From assembly GCA_016202845.1 (NCBI GenBank), contig JACQNW010000131.1, positions 1 to 22,625 on the forward strand: 22,625 nucleotides of DNA, given 5' to 3'. Position 1 is the first letter of the stretch. Each line of letters begins with the position of its first letter. Under the pieces are notes generated by a model. That model was not told the origin of the DNA and ran no database searches. It saw only the letters and a program-made list of their open reading frames with translations. This DNA comes from Candidatus Aenigmatarchaeota archaeon. Lineage in GTDB: Archaea; Aenigmatarchaeota; Aenigmatarchaeia; GW2011-AR5. Shown piece after piece: positions 14,843 to 21,784 of this stretch. The translations under genes were made by a program, and so were the position numbers.

Positions 14843-15391
14843 TTACCAATAACCTTTTCCATAATGGAAAGTTTCATTGCTTTTCATTATATGGTTGTAC
14901 AATTGTTTAGAACATATGGGTATAAACATTGTTCCTGTATCATATCTTAAATTTCCATGCACATCCTCGAATGAGATCTTTCTTTTCATTAATTTAAATC
15001 CGATCTTTTCGTACAGCTTATAAACTGTTTTTGACAAGTCTGCATTAAGGCATGCTACATCACACTTCTTTTCTTTTAGTATTGCAAGACCTTTACGAAT
15101 TAGTTTTGTTGCGATGCCTTTATTGCGCATATCCTGATGCACGCAAATGCTGCCAATTCCTCCAAGAACAACTTTTTTCCCATTAAATTTTATATTTCTC
15201 TTGAACAACTCTGCCTGACCAACAACCCTGTCATCAACAATTGCTATGAGTATTCCGAAGCCTTCAAAAAAAGAGAAACATTCTTCGATATATTCTTGAT
15301 CTACATCAGAAAAACAATGATGCTGCAGCATTTTTACTCTGACATCATTTTCTGCTGAATTCCATGATTTCAACACAATTTTGAGATTCAT
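14843..15391 (-). CDS. GNAT-family N-acetyltransferase, 182 residues
   Basis: The acetyl-CoA-binding motif A is clear: SICVHQDMRNKGIATKLI (the Q/RxxGxG/A loop with NKGIAT), about residues 81-98. It is followed by a motif B-like KTVYKLYEKIGFKLMKRK. The substrate cannot be told; a GNAT next to leuS could act on proteins or small amines. The ATG lies one base after the 3' end (discriminator) of tRNA-Arg, with no ribosome site, so the message should be released by tRNA 3' processing and read leaderless. It leads into leuS with a 2-bp gap. Confidence 0.9.
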   Translation of the reverse strand: MNLKIVLKSWNSAENDVRVKMLQHHCFSDVDQEYIEECFSFFEGFGILIAIVDDRVVGQAELFKRNIKFNGKKVVLGGIGSICVHQDMRNKGIATKLIRKGLAILKEKKCDVACLNADLSKTVYKLYEKIGFKLMKRKISFEDVHGNLRYDTGTMFIPICSKQLYNHIMKSNETFHYGKGYW

Positions 15392-15392
15392 A

Positions 15393-15513
15393 TGGGCGTG
15401 ACGCGATTTGAACGCGCGACCCCTTGCTTACAGCCCTTTTTTGCACAGCAAAAAAAATCGCTGGCGGAAAAGGATAGAAGGCAAGTGCTCTATCCAACCT
15501 GAGCTACACGCCC
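15393..15513 (-). tRNA. tRNA-Arg (anticodon UCU) with a 46-nt intron
   Basis: The acceptor stem GGGCGTG/CACGCCC is perfect. The D arm (GCTC...GAGC), the anticodon stem CTTGC/GCAAG and the T arm (GCGCG-TTCAAAT-CGCGT, first pair G-U) are complete. After removing the intron the loop reads C-T-TCT-A-A, so the anticodon is UCU, which reads AGA and AGG. The discriminator is A and CCA is not encoded. A TATA-like CGATTTTATTAACG about 60 bp upstream could drive it, together with GNAT and leuS. The upstream box CTTTTAAAG near 15590 is shared with minD on the other strand. Confidence 0.93.
15429..15474 (-). other. tRNA-Arg intron at position 37/38
   Basis: The intron begins after A37 and ends before A38; one base of ambiguity exists because A flanks both sites. 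CCTTTT near the 5' end pairs with AAAAGG near the 3' end to form the intron helix of a bulge-helix-bulge site. The expected central 4-bp helix (CTTC against GCTG) has only its two outer pairs. A T8 run is followed by GC-TGT-GCAAAAAA, so it can form an alternative 8-bp hairpin. Confidence 0.8.
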
Positions 15514-15646
15514 TTTAGTGAACAGACGTTTTGCGTCATTCGACTTTCCTATTGTTATTCTCTTTTCTCGTTAATAAAATCGTAAAAGCTTTAAAAGCGG
15601 CCCAAGGGATAAAGTAAATATTCACTGTTATTTTGGGGTTTGTGGA

Positions 15647-16393
15647 ATGACTAGAATAATTACGATTGCAGGCGGCAAGGGAGGCGTTGGTAAAACTACA
15701 CTATCAGCCAATCTTGGCGCTGCCCTTGCTGATTTTGACCGAGACACAACAATAATTGATGCTAATCTGACTACTCCCAACCTGGGACTTCATCTTGGCA
15801 TACCTCTTTACCCCGTAACCCTGCATGATGTTCTAAAGGGGAAAAACAACATAAAGGATGCCATATACGAGCATGAGAGCGGCGCAAAGATTGTACCAGC
15901 TGGAATTTCTTTGAGGGATTTAAGGGGAACCGATGCAAGGGACTTGCCAAATGCAATATTGGACCTTTTAGGCCATAATGACATCATAATCCTTGATGCA
16001 GCTGCCGGTCTTGGCAAGGAGGCGCTTGCAGCAATGGAAAGTGCCGATGAGCTCCTGCTAATAACAACACCGGAGCTGCCGGCAGTGACAGATGCCTTGA
16101 AAGCTATAAAATTGTCAGAACAGCTTGGGGCGAAAACGACTGGCATAATAGTCAACAGAGTTTCCGGAGGCAAGCACGAAATGAAGATGAGAGAAATAGA
16201 AAACATGCTTGGGAGATCTGTTATGGGCGTGATACCGGAGGATTCTGCTGTTCACAGGTCAATTGCCTATAGAACACCTGTTATCCACTATGCGCCAAGA
16301 AGCAATGCTGCCAAAGCCATACGACAGATAGCCGCAGACATCGCAGGCGTAAGGCTGAAGGAAGAACAGAGGAAAAGATTCAGGTTTTTCTAA
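15647..16393 (+). CDS. minD: MinD/ParA-family P-loop ATPase
   Basis: The 248-residue ATPase has the deviant Walker A GGKGGVGKTT (residues 9-18) with the signature lysine of the MinD/ParA/Mrp class. A switch I-type segment (IIDANLTTPNLGLHLG) and a Walker B-like IIILDAAAGLG follow. VNRV near the middle contributes the base-binding Asn. The C-terminus ends in a short basic-aromatic stretch (RKRFRFF) that could act as a membrane-targeting helix, as in MinD. Archaeal MinD homologues act in spatial organisation and motility positioning rather than in a MinCDE system; no MinC or MinE is seen. The TATA-like AGCTTTAAAAGC lies about 55 bp upstream. Confidence 0.88.
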   Translation: MTRIITIAGGKGGVGKTTLSANLGAALADFDRDTTIIDANLTTPNLGLHLGIPLYPVTLHDVLKGKNNIKDAIYEHESGAKIVPAGISLRDLRGTDARDLPNAILDLLGHNDIIILDAAAGLGKEALAAMESADELLLITTPELPAVTDALKAIKLSEQLGAKTTGIIVNRVSGGKHEMKMREIENMLGRSVMGVIPEDSAVHRSIAYRTPVIHYAPRSNAAKAIRQIAADIAGVRLKEEQRKRFRFF

Positions 16394-16421
16394 TTTGTGG
16401 ATAAATTCCTCAACCATAACA

Positions 16422-16435
16422 TTTTTATCTATAAG
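16422..16435 (+). promoter_or_regulatory. TATA box of the 32-residue gene
   Basis: TTTTTATCTATAAG is centred about 22 bp before the ATG at 16450. It points to a leaderless message independent of minD. Confidence 0.45.
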
Positions 16436-16449
16436 AATAAATTACCAAT

Positions 16450-16548
16450 ATGGCAGAAAGATTCGAAGTCAGGAAAAAGGTTAGGAAGAAAAGAAGAGAA
16501 TTAGATGATATCATACCTAAAAAAGTTAAGCTTCATGGAAGAAGCTAA
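16450..16548 (+). CDS. Small basic protein, 32 residues
   Basis: The product begins MAERFEVRKKVRKKRRELDD and ends IIPKKVKLHGRS. It is extremely basic in the first half and has a defined end, unlike a random frame. A TATA-like box stands just upstream of the ATG. Size and charge would suit an RNA- or ribosome-associated peptide, which is inference. It ends one base before the pheT stop on the opposite strand. I do not recognise a family. Confidence 0.5.
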   Translation: MAERFEVRKKVRKKRRELDDIIPKKVKLHGRS

Positions 16549-16549
16549 G

Positions 16550-18232
16550 CTACTCCAACAAGTAAAATAATTCTGTTGCGTTTAGTTCTGCTATCAAAAC
16601 AGGTTTTTCCAGGTTCCAATTGTTAAGAACCTGAGGGTGTATTTCTCCAAGCAGTCCGTAACGTTTAGGACTGTTCGACGCCTTTGGCGTCGGTTCGCTG
16701 ATTAAAATTTCAGCGCAACGGCCTTCAATAAATGAAGGATGAGACAGTTTTTTCAGCTGGCATTTTAGACCGAGGTTTCTTATTACAGCATCAATATTGG
16801 ATGCTATTAAGTCGTAATTGACATCGGATGATGAAATGCCTAATGCTATGTGTTTGACGTCTTTTGACCGTGTTTCTCCGTCGGACAGAAATATGCATTT
16901 GCCGATCTCAAATATTTTTTGCGGGTATTCAACATGCTTGTTCAAAGCAAAGAATTCAAGCAATCCTGGAAGCAAAGAATTACGGAAAACAGACCAGTTT
17001 GCACTCGCAGGGTTTTCTATCTCAGCCGCATCCTGCGGGTCGAAATTCATTTTTTGAAACAGACTGTTTTTGTTTGTCAGTGTGTACGACAAAATTTCCT
17101 GAAATCCTGCGCCAACCACAATATCTGCTAATTTGTCACAAAACTCTTCCAATTCATCAAGTCTTCCCATACTCCCAAACTTTATCTCTACTGGTGGTAT
17201 TTTATTATATCCGTATGTTATCATCATGTCCTCTGCAACGTCTCTTGGGTGCATAATATCGTTTCTATATCCGGGGTATGAAAGTTCAATCGTTTTGTTT
17301 TTTGATTTTACAATATAGTTTGATTTTTCCAGCAATGTTACAATCTTTTTGTCTGTTAATTTCATTCCAGAAATAGCGCGCAGGTAATCAAGAGATGCAG
17401 AAAACTTTTTTGGTATAAGCTCTGGAGTAACAACTTTTGTTTTCCCATAAACATTTACAATGCTTTCTACCGATCCTTCTCGGTCAAGCATCTGGGCAGC
17501 CAGTGCATTTATTGTAACTTTCAATAATGAAAGGTCATTTCCTGTACATTCAACAAAAAGATTTTTTGTTTGTGAGCTTACACTGCCTGCATCATTGGAA
17601 TTAATTACTGGAACCATTGACAATATTTTTTTATTCGCATCTATCCATACTGGGTATATGTCTGTACCATCCAATATATGACCAAATTCTTTCCCTTTAG
17701 GATGCATCAACATTATTTCCTCCGCATACATTTCTTTCTGAAAATTCAGAGGGACGAATTTTATTTCAGTGCTATGAAGAGATGTATACTTTATTGGGAA
17801 TTTAATTTTATCCAAATCGTATACGCCTATCGACATATTTCTTCGGCCTGCACCTAATACTGCAGCAAGCTTATCCTGAAGCTGTATCATTTGCGAAAGC
17901 GAATTGTTGTTAAGTTTGATATTTTTTACAATCATGCCTACAGCAAATGGCTGAACAGGAGATTTTGTATCAATAATTACATTATTTTTACCCTTGGAAA
18001 TTTTGTACGCTATAGATTTTTTTCCAAACCGTGCTTTTATCTCCCGTGCAATGCCTTCTGTACACCACAAATCCGGGCGATTTGTGTCCTTGCAATCAGC
18101 TTTTATTATATCGCCTTTGATTTCATCCATTTCAACCTTAGCATACATCATTGTATCTGCCAAGCCCTCTTTTGGCAGTTGTTTTCCTACGAGAGTGCAC
18201 AAATCCTGAAATGAAATTTCTATTTTTGGCAT
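16550..18232 (-). CDS. pheT: Phenylalanyl-tRNA synthetase beta subunit, archaeal type
   Basis: The beta subunit of the (alpha-beta)2 enzyme binds tRNA and edits mischarged Tyr-tRNA-Phe. The 560 residues match the archaeal/eukaryotic short beta form. KADCKDTNRPDLWCTEGIAR near residues 44-63 matches the conserved N-terminal domain. A B3/B4 editing region (MYAEEIMLMHPKGKEFGHIL) and a B5-type YPGYRNDIMHPRDVAEDMMI follow, then a degenerate class II core ending NNWNLEKPVLIAELN. It starts 2 bp after the stop of the 75-residue ORF and is the last gene of the pheS operon. Confidence 0.95.
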   Translation of the reverse strand: MPKIEISFQDLCTLVGKQLPKEGLADTMMYAKVEMDEIKGDIIKADCKDTNRPDLWCTEGIAREIKARFGKKSIAYKISKGKNNVIIDTKSPVQPFAVGMIVKNIKLNNNSLSQMIQLQDKLAAVLGAGRRNMSIGVYDLDKIKFPIKYTSLHSTEIKFVPLNFQKEMYAEEIMLMHPKGKEFGHILDGTDIYPVWIDANKKILSMVPVINSNDAGSVSSQTKNLFVECTGNDLSLLKVTINALAAQMLDREGSVESIVNVYGKTKVVTPELIPKKFSASLDYLRAISGMKLTDKKIVTLLEKSNYIVKSKNKTIELSYPGYRNDIMHPRDVAEDMMITYGYNKIPPVEIKFGSMGRLDELEEFCDKLADIVVGAGFQEILSYTLTNKNSLFQKMNFDPQDAAEIENPASANWSVFRNSLLPGLLEFFALNKHVEYPQKIFEIGKCIFLSDGETRSKDVKHIALGISSSDVNYDLIASNIDAVIRNLGLKCQLKKLSHPSFIEGRCAEILISEPTPKASNSPKRYGLLGEIHPQVLNNWNLEKPVLIAELNATELFYLLE

Positions 18233-18234
18233 AA

Positions 18235-18462
18235 TTAAACACGTCCGTGGAAAAGAATTTCCAGTTTTTCCTGCCTTGGCGGTTTTTCAGCAAAAAATGT
18301 TATTAACTGTTCCCCTGTCTTTTCATTTTCAAATACAATAGAATATTTTTTCTTTTTGCTGAATGCGCAGTCAGGTGTAAGTATATGAAAATGCCATTTG
18401 ATATTTTTTCTATTACATTCTTCAGCATATTTTATGATCTCTGATATTTCTACTTGTTTCAT
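18235..18462 (-). CDS. Small protein between pheS and pheT, 75 residues
   Basis: The protein begins MKQVEISEIIKYAEECNRKN, then KWHFHILTPDCAFS, then a beta-like KKYSIVFENEKTGEQLITFF and a basic end. The WHFH-x4-PDC cluster (His, His, Cys) could be a metal site. Its ATG overlaps the pheS stop by one base (TAATG), with GGGGA 5 nt before. Its stop precedes pheT by 2 bp, so all three are coupled. I do not know a function. A role linked to PheRS assembly or phenylalanine sensing is possible but rests only on position. The WHFH-PDC pattern looks like one I have seen in other small archaeal proteins; I cannot verify that. Confidence 0.8.
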   Translation of the reverse strand: MKQVEISEIIKYAEECNRKNIKWHFHILTPDCAFSKKKKYSIVFENEKTGEQLITFFAEKPPRQEKLEILFHGRV

Positions 18463-19709
18463 TAAATCCCCTTTGCATTCCTTAACCAGTCTAATTTGTA
18501 TGAGAATAATTCACGTATATCTGTAATACCAAGCTTGAACATTGCTAGCCTGTCAATGCCCAATCCCCAAGCTATTACCGGCTGCTTTACATCGAGTGGT
18601 GATGTTAATTCCTCACGGAATAAGCCCGCACCACCAAATTCAATCCATCCAAGATCCGGATGCTTTGCTGAAAGCTGAACTGAAGGCTCTGTAAATGGGA
18701 AATAATCGGTGTAGAAACGCACTTTGTCAGTATTTGCCATTTCTTTTGCAAACTCTTTCAATAAACCAAGAAGATGGCGAAATGTAATATTTTCGTCTAT
18801 AACAAAACCACCCATCTGGTTGAATTCAACGCCATGTGTAGCATCTATAACATCAGGACGATGACATCTGACTATCTGAAAGTATTTTCCTGGTATTTCA
18901 AGCCCAGAAATCATGTGTGCAGGGCTCATGGCAGTATCGTGAGCGATAGGCATTAGCCTTGAGGCTTTTTTCTCATCCCATTTGTACCCCCAGCCTTTAG
19001 AGCCAGCGACACCCTTTTCATGTGCCTGTTTCACTTTTGCTACCAGTTTTGAATCTGGAAGATCCCCATACTTTGGATTTTTCATCACATATGTGTCTGT
19101 CCAGTTTCTTGCCGGGTGATTCTGAGGCTGGAACAATGCGTCAAAATTCCAGAATTCTGTGATTATCGTCTTGTATGTAAGTTCCTTGAAACCTATCTCA
19201 GCTAATTTTCTTCTTACTTCTGTAAGAAATCTAGTATAAGGTTGTCTTTTGCCGATATTCAAAGGCCGTCCGACAGACTCTATATTGTACGGCTTGAACG
19301 TGACTTCTTTCCATTTTTTTGTGACTATCAGGTCTTCGGTAAGGTTTGCAATTTCTTTTCCTACAAATTTTTCAGCTTTCTTTTCCCGTGTCTCCTTCTC
19401 TTCAATCAATAACCTTCTGGATAAAAGCATCGATAGAACATCCTTGCCAATTTCCTTCCCCTGCTCTGCGGCAAAAAGAGATTCTTTCAGCTCGTATTTA
19501 TCAGGCAAGTCTTTGATTTTTCTAATCAAGCCGTCTTTTATTTCAACCCATTTGTTTTTTATCGCCCATTGCAGCGCAATGGAGAAATTAGGGACTTTTG
19601 CCTTTGCTTCTTCTGTGCTCATTGACTTGGTCAAAGACCACATGAGTTGCTCTTCCGGCAGACCTCCCTTTAGGTATTTTCTTCCTTCATCCGTCAACGC
19701 ATAAACCAT
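18462..19709 (-). CDS. pheS: Phenylalanyl-tRNA synthetase alpha subunit, short N-terminus
   Basis: The catalytic subunit of PheRS. Class II motifs are present: FWNFDALFQPQNHPARNWTD, the motif 2 region YFQIVRCHRPDVIDATHGVEF, and motif 3 AWGLGIDRLAMFKLGITDIR. The protein has 415 residues against about 490-500 in most archaea. It starts at VYALTDEGRKYLKGGLPEEQL, where normal proteins have about 80 residues more with a first winged helix. An in-frame TAA 24 bp upstream and a TATA box 25 bp before the ATG (with GTGAT 3 nt before it) make this start real and not an artefact. It heads pheS, the 75-residue ORF and pheT. Confidence 0.95.
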   Translation of the reverse strand: MVYALTDEGRKYLKGGLPEEQLMWSLTKSMSTEEAKAKVPNFSIALQWAIKNKWVEIKDGLIRKIKDLPDKYELKESLFAAEQGKEIGKDVLSMLLSRRLLIEEKETREKKAEKFVGKEIANLTEDLIVTKKWKEVTFKPYNIESVGRPLNIGKRQPYTRFLTEVRRKLAEIGFKELTYKTIITEFWNFDALFQPQNHPARNWTDTYVMKNPKYGDLPDSKLVAKVKQAHEKGVAGSKGWGYKWDEKKASRLMPIAHDTAMSPAHMISGLEIPGKYFQIVRCHRPDVIDATHGVEFNQMGGFVIDENITFRHLLGLLKEFAKEMANTDKVRFYTDYFPFTEPSVQLSAKHPDLGWIEFGGAGLFREELTSPLDVKQPVIAWGLGIDRLAMFKLGITDIRELFSYKLDWLRNAKGI

Positions 19710-19730
19710 AATATCACTTATTTTTTTGAA

Positions 19731-19738
19731 TTATAAAG
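19731..19738 (-). promoter_or_regulatory. TATA box of the pheS operon
   Basis: The minus strand reads CCTTTATAA, centred 25 bp before the pheS ATG. The upstream 107-residue gene ends at 19743, so the box lies in the 33-bp gap between them. Confidence 0.5.
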
Positions 19739-19742
19739 GTGT

Positions 19743-20066
19743 TCACCATGCGTATGTACTGTGACGTTCTTTTGGCTGTTCCTTAAACCTACCCCAATAT
19801 CCAATACCTCTTTCTCCTTGTACAGATACTGTTACTCTTTTTCCATCAGAGTGCAAAGGATATGCCATGGTGTCGGTTGATTTATGTCCATTTAGGGCGA
19901 CATCTTTCCAATACATATCCATAGCCTTTTCCACCAAACTTCTTTGATCTATTGGTATTTTATCCATCAGTTCTTTTTGGTTTGATGCTTCATATCTTGC
20001 AGGTTTTAAGTCTTGCTGTTTTCTGCGGCCAACTTGAATTTGTACTTTCATTTCATTCATCTCCAT
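19743..20066 (-). CDS. Hypothetical protein, 107 residues
   Basis: I do not recognise the family. A basic N-terminal part (MKVQIQVGRRKQQDLKPARYEASN) is followed by a helix (DQRSLVEKAMDMYWKDVAL). A beta-like C-terminal region (KRVTVSVQGERGIGYWGRF) has aromatic residues and a final STYAW. There is no membrane segment. GAGG stands 8 nt before the first ATG, which I chose over internal Met codons. A TATA-like CGATTATAG lies near 20085-20093, with an imperfect palindrome just upstream. It lies upstream of pheS in the same orientation. Confidence 0.7.
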   Translation of the reverse strand: MEMNEMKVQIQVGRRKQQDLKPARYEASNQKELMDKIPIDQRSLVEKAMDMYWKDVALNGHKSTDTMAYPLHSDGKRVTVSVQGERGIGYWGRFKEQPKERHSTYAW

Positions 20067-20097
20067 TTTTTATTCCTCGGACTAACTATAATCGAAT

Positions 20098-20120
20098 GCT
20101 AACCAGCAGTGCTAGTCAGC
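20098..20120. repeat. Imperfect palindrome upstream of the 107-residue gene
   Basis: GCTAACCAGC and GCTAGTCAGC are separated by AGT. They are 8 of 10 complementary as inverted arms and also share GCTA...CAGC as direct copies. The site lies next to the TATA-like box of the minus-strand gene, where an operator would sit. No regulator is known. Confidence 0.3.
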
Positions 20121-20245
20121 GTTTATCTAAAGAAAAATCCGAAGAAAGCAATGTCTAGACTTATTTTGTTACATGAGCTAAGCTTAGATTGCATGCAAAA
20201 TAATTATAGCTAAAGTTTATAAATGCAATTTTCCAGTCTAAAGTC

Positions 20246-20259
20246 GTTTTTAAATATTG
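20246..20259 (+). promoter_or_regulatory. TATA box of glyS
   Basis: GTTTTTAAATATTG is centred about 24 bp before the ATG at 20276, and no ribosome site is visible, so glyS is probably leaderless. A second box, GTTTATAAATGC, lies near 20215-20226. The rest of 20121-20245 shows no ORF or RNA gene that I can support, only the palindrome CTAAGCTTAG. Confidence 0.55.
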
Positions 20260-20275
20260 TACAACATGGATTTGC

Positions 20276-21784
20276 ATGGCAAATAAAGATAAGCAGCCCA
20301 AGTATGACAAGATAGAGGAGCTTGCAAAACGCAGGGGATTTTTCTGGCAGAGTTCTGAGATCCATGGGTCAGTGGCTGGTTTTTATGATTATGCTCCAAT
20401 AGGCGCTGCTATAAAGAGAAAATGGGAAAATCTTTGGAGAGAATATTTTTTGCAGGATGATAACTTCTATGAAATTGAAGCAAGCAATATAATGCCTCAG
20501 CCTGTTTTTGTGGCATCTGGTCATTTGGAATCATTTGTAGATCCTATAGTTAAGTGCAAAAAGTGCAAGCATACAGAAAGAGCAGACCAGATACTCGAAG
20601 AGGAACTGAAAGAAAAATTTGAGGGCAAGACGCCTGAGGAGCTGCTGGAAGTAATTAAAAAACATAAAATAAAATGCAGGTCATGCGGCGGATTGTTGGA
20701 GGAGACAGGAATACTGAATATGATGTTTCCACTAAATATCGGCGTTGGCAAGAATGTTGTTACTTCGTATCTAAGGCCTGAAACAGCACAAAGCGTTTAT
20801 GTCAATTTTTCAAGAAATTTTAATGTTTTAAGGAAAAAACTGCCGCTTGGTCTGGCTATAATTGGGAGGGCTTATAGAAATGAAATTTCTCCCAGAAATG
20901 CCCTGCTTCGCATGAGGGAGTTCACACAGGCAGAGCTGCAGATATTCTTTGATCCAGACAATATTGAGAAACATGAAAATTGGGATGAAGTAAAAGACGA
21001 AAAAATCACATATATGCCTGCAAATGGCAAAGAACAAAAAGAAGTGACGGCGTCAGCGCTATCAAAAGACTTGCCAAAGTTCTATGTTTACCATGCCGTA
21101 TTCGTGCAAAGGTTTTTTTTGGATGTTCTAAAGATACCAAAAAAATATTTCAGGTTCAGGGAGCTTTCAAAAGAAGAAAGGGCGTTTTATAACAAGTATC
21201 ACTTTGATGTCGAACTTCTTTTAGACAGGTGGATAGAAGTAGGCGGGGTTCATTACAGAACAGATCATGACTTGTCCGGCCATTCAAAAGTGAGCAAGCA
21301 GGATCTAAGTGTTCAGGTCGGCGACAAGAAAGTACTGCCTCATGTGCTTGAGCTTTCTTTTGGCGTGGACAGAAATGTTTACTCATTAATGCACATTTTT
21401 TATGGCGAAGAAGAGCAGGGCGAGAAATCTGAGGGCAGAGCTGTGATTAGATTTCCAAGAAAGCTTTCACCGTTTGACTGTGCGGTTTTTCCATTGGTTA
21501 ACAAAGATGGTTTGAATGAAAAAGCAAAAGAAGTGAAAATTCTGCTTCAGTCGTCTGGATTTTCTGTTTTCTATGACGATTCAGGCAGCGTTGGCAGGAG
21601 GTACAGGAGGATCGATGAAATAGGCGTTCCTGCAGCCATAACTATTGACTATGACTCCATGAAAGACAATACTGTAACAATAAGGGATAGGGATGAAATG
21701 AAACAAATAAGGGTCAAGGTAAAAGACTTGCCTGAAAAGATAAAGCAGTTTCTGGAAGGAAAAAGGATAGAAGACTTACAATGA
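20276..21784 (+). CDS. glyS: Glycyl-tRNA synthetase, archaeal/eukaryotic dimeric type
   Basis: The enzyme charges tRNA-Gly with glycine. The 502 residues include the N-terminal GFFWQSSEIHGSVAGFYDY, a zinc site with CKKC (about residue 93) and CRSC (about 134), and motif 2 with GRAYRNEISPRNALLRMREF. A class II motif 3 region LELSFGVDRNVYSLM and a C-terminal anticodon-binding domain (LSPFDCAVFPLVN; DDSGSVGRRYRRIDEIG) follow. The length is slightly short of the usual 550-570. TATA spacing supports a leaderless ATG at 20276. The 3' end overlaps the opposing CBS gene by 9 bp. Confidence 0.97.
   Translation: MANKDKQPKYDKIEELAKRRGFFWQSSEIHGSVAGFYDYAPIGAAIKRKWENLWREYFLQDDNFYEIEASNIMPQPVFVASGHLESFVDPIVKCKKCKHTERADQILEEELKEKFEGKTPEELLEVIKKHKIKCRSCGGLLEETGILNMMFPLNIGVGKNVVTSYLRPETAQSVYVNFSRNFNVLRKKLPLGLAIIGRAYRNEISPRNALLRMREFTQAELQIFFDPDNIEKHENWDEVKDEKITYMPANGKEQKEVTASALSKDLPKFYVYHAVFVQRFFLDVLKIPKKYFRFRELSKEERAFYNKYHFDVELLLDRWIEVGGVHYRTDHDLSGHSKVSKQDLSVQVGDKKVLPHVLELSFGVDRNVYSLMHIFYGEEEQGEKSEGRAVIRFPRKLSPFDCAVFPLVNKDGLNEKAKEVKILLQSSGFSVFYDDSGSVGRRYRRIDEIGVPAAITIDYDSMKDNTVTIRDRDEMKQIRVKVKDLPEKIKQFLEGKRIEDLQ

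Noticed and set aside
15524..15540. Small GACG...CGTC hairpin in the tRNA 5' leader
   Set aside because: Only four or five pairs; common by chance in a promoter region of this size.
20150..20212. Short ORF of 20 residues (MSRLILLHELSLDCMQNNYS)
   Set aside because: It has no ribosome site or promoter at the right distance and no recognisable composition.
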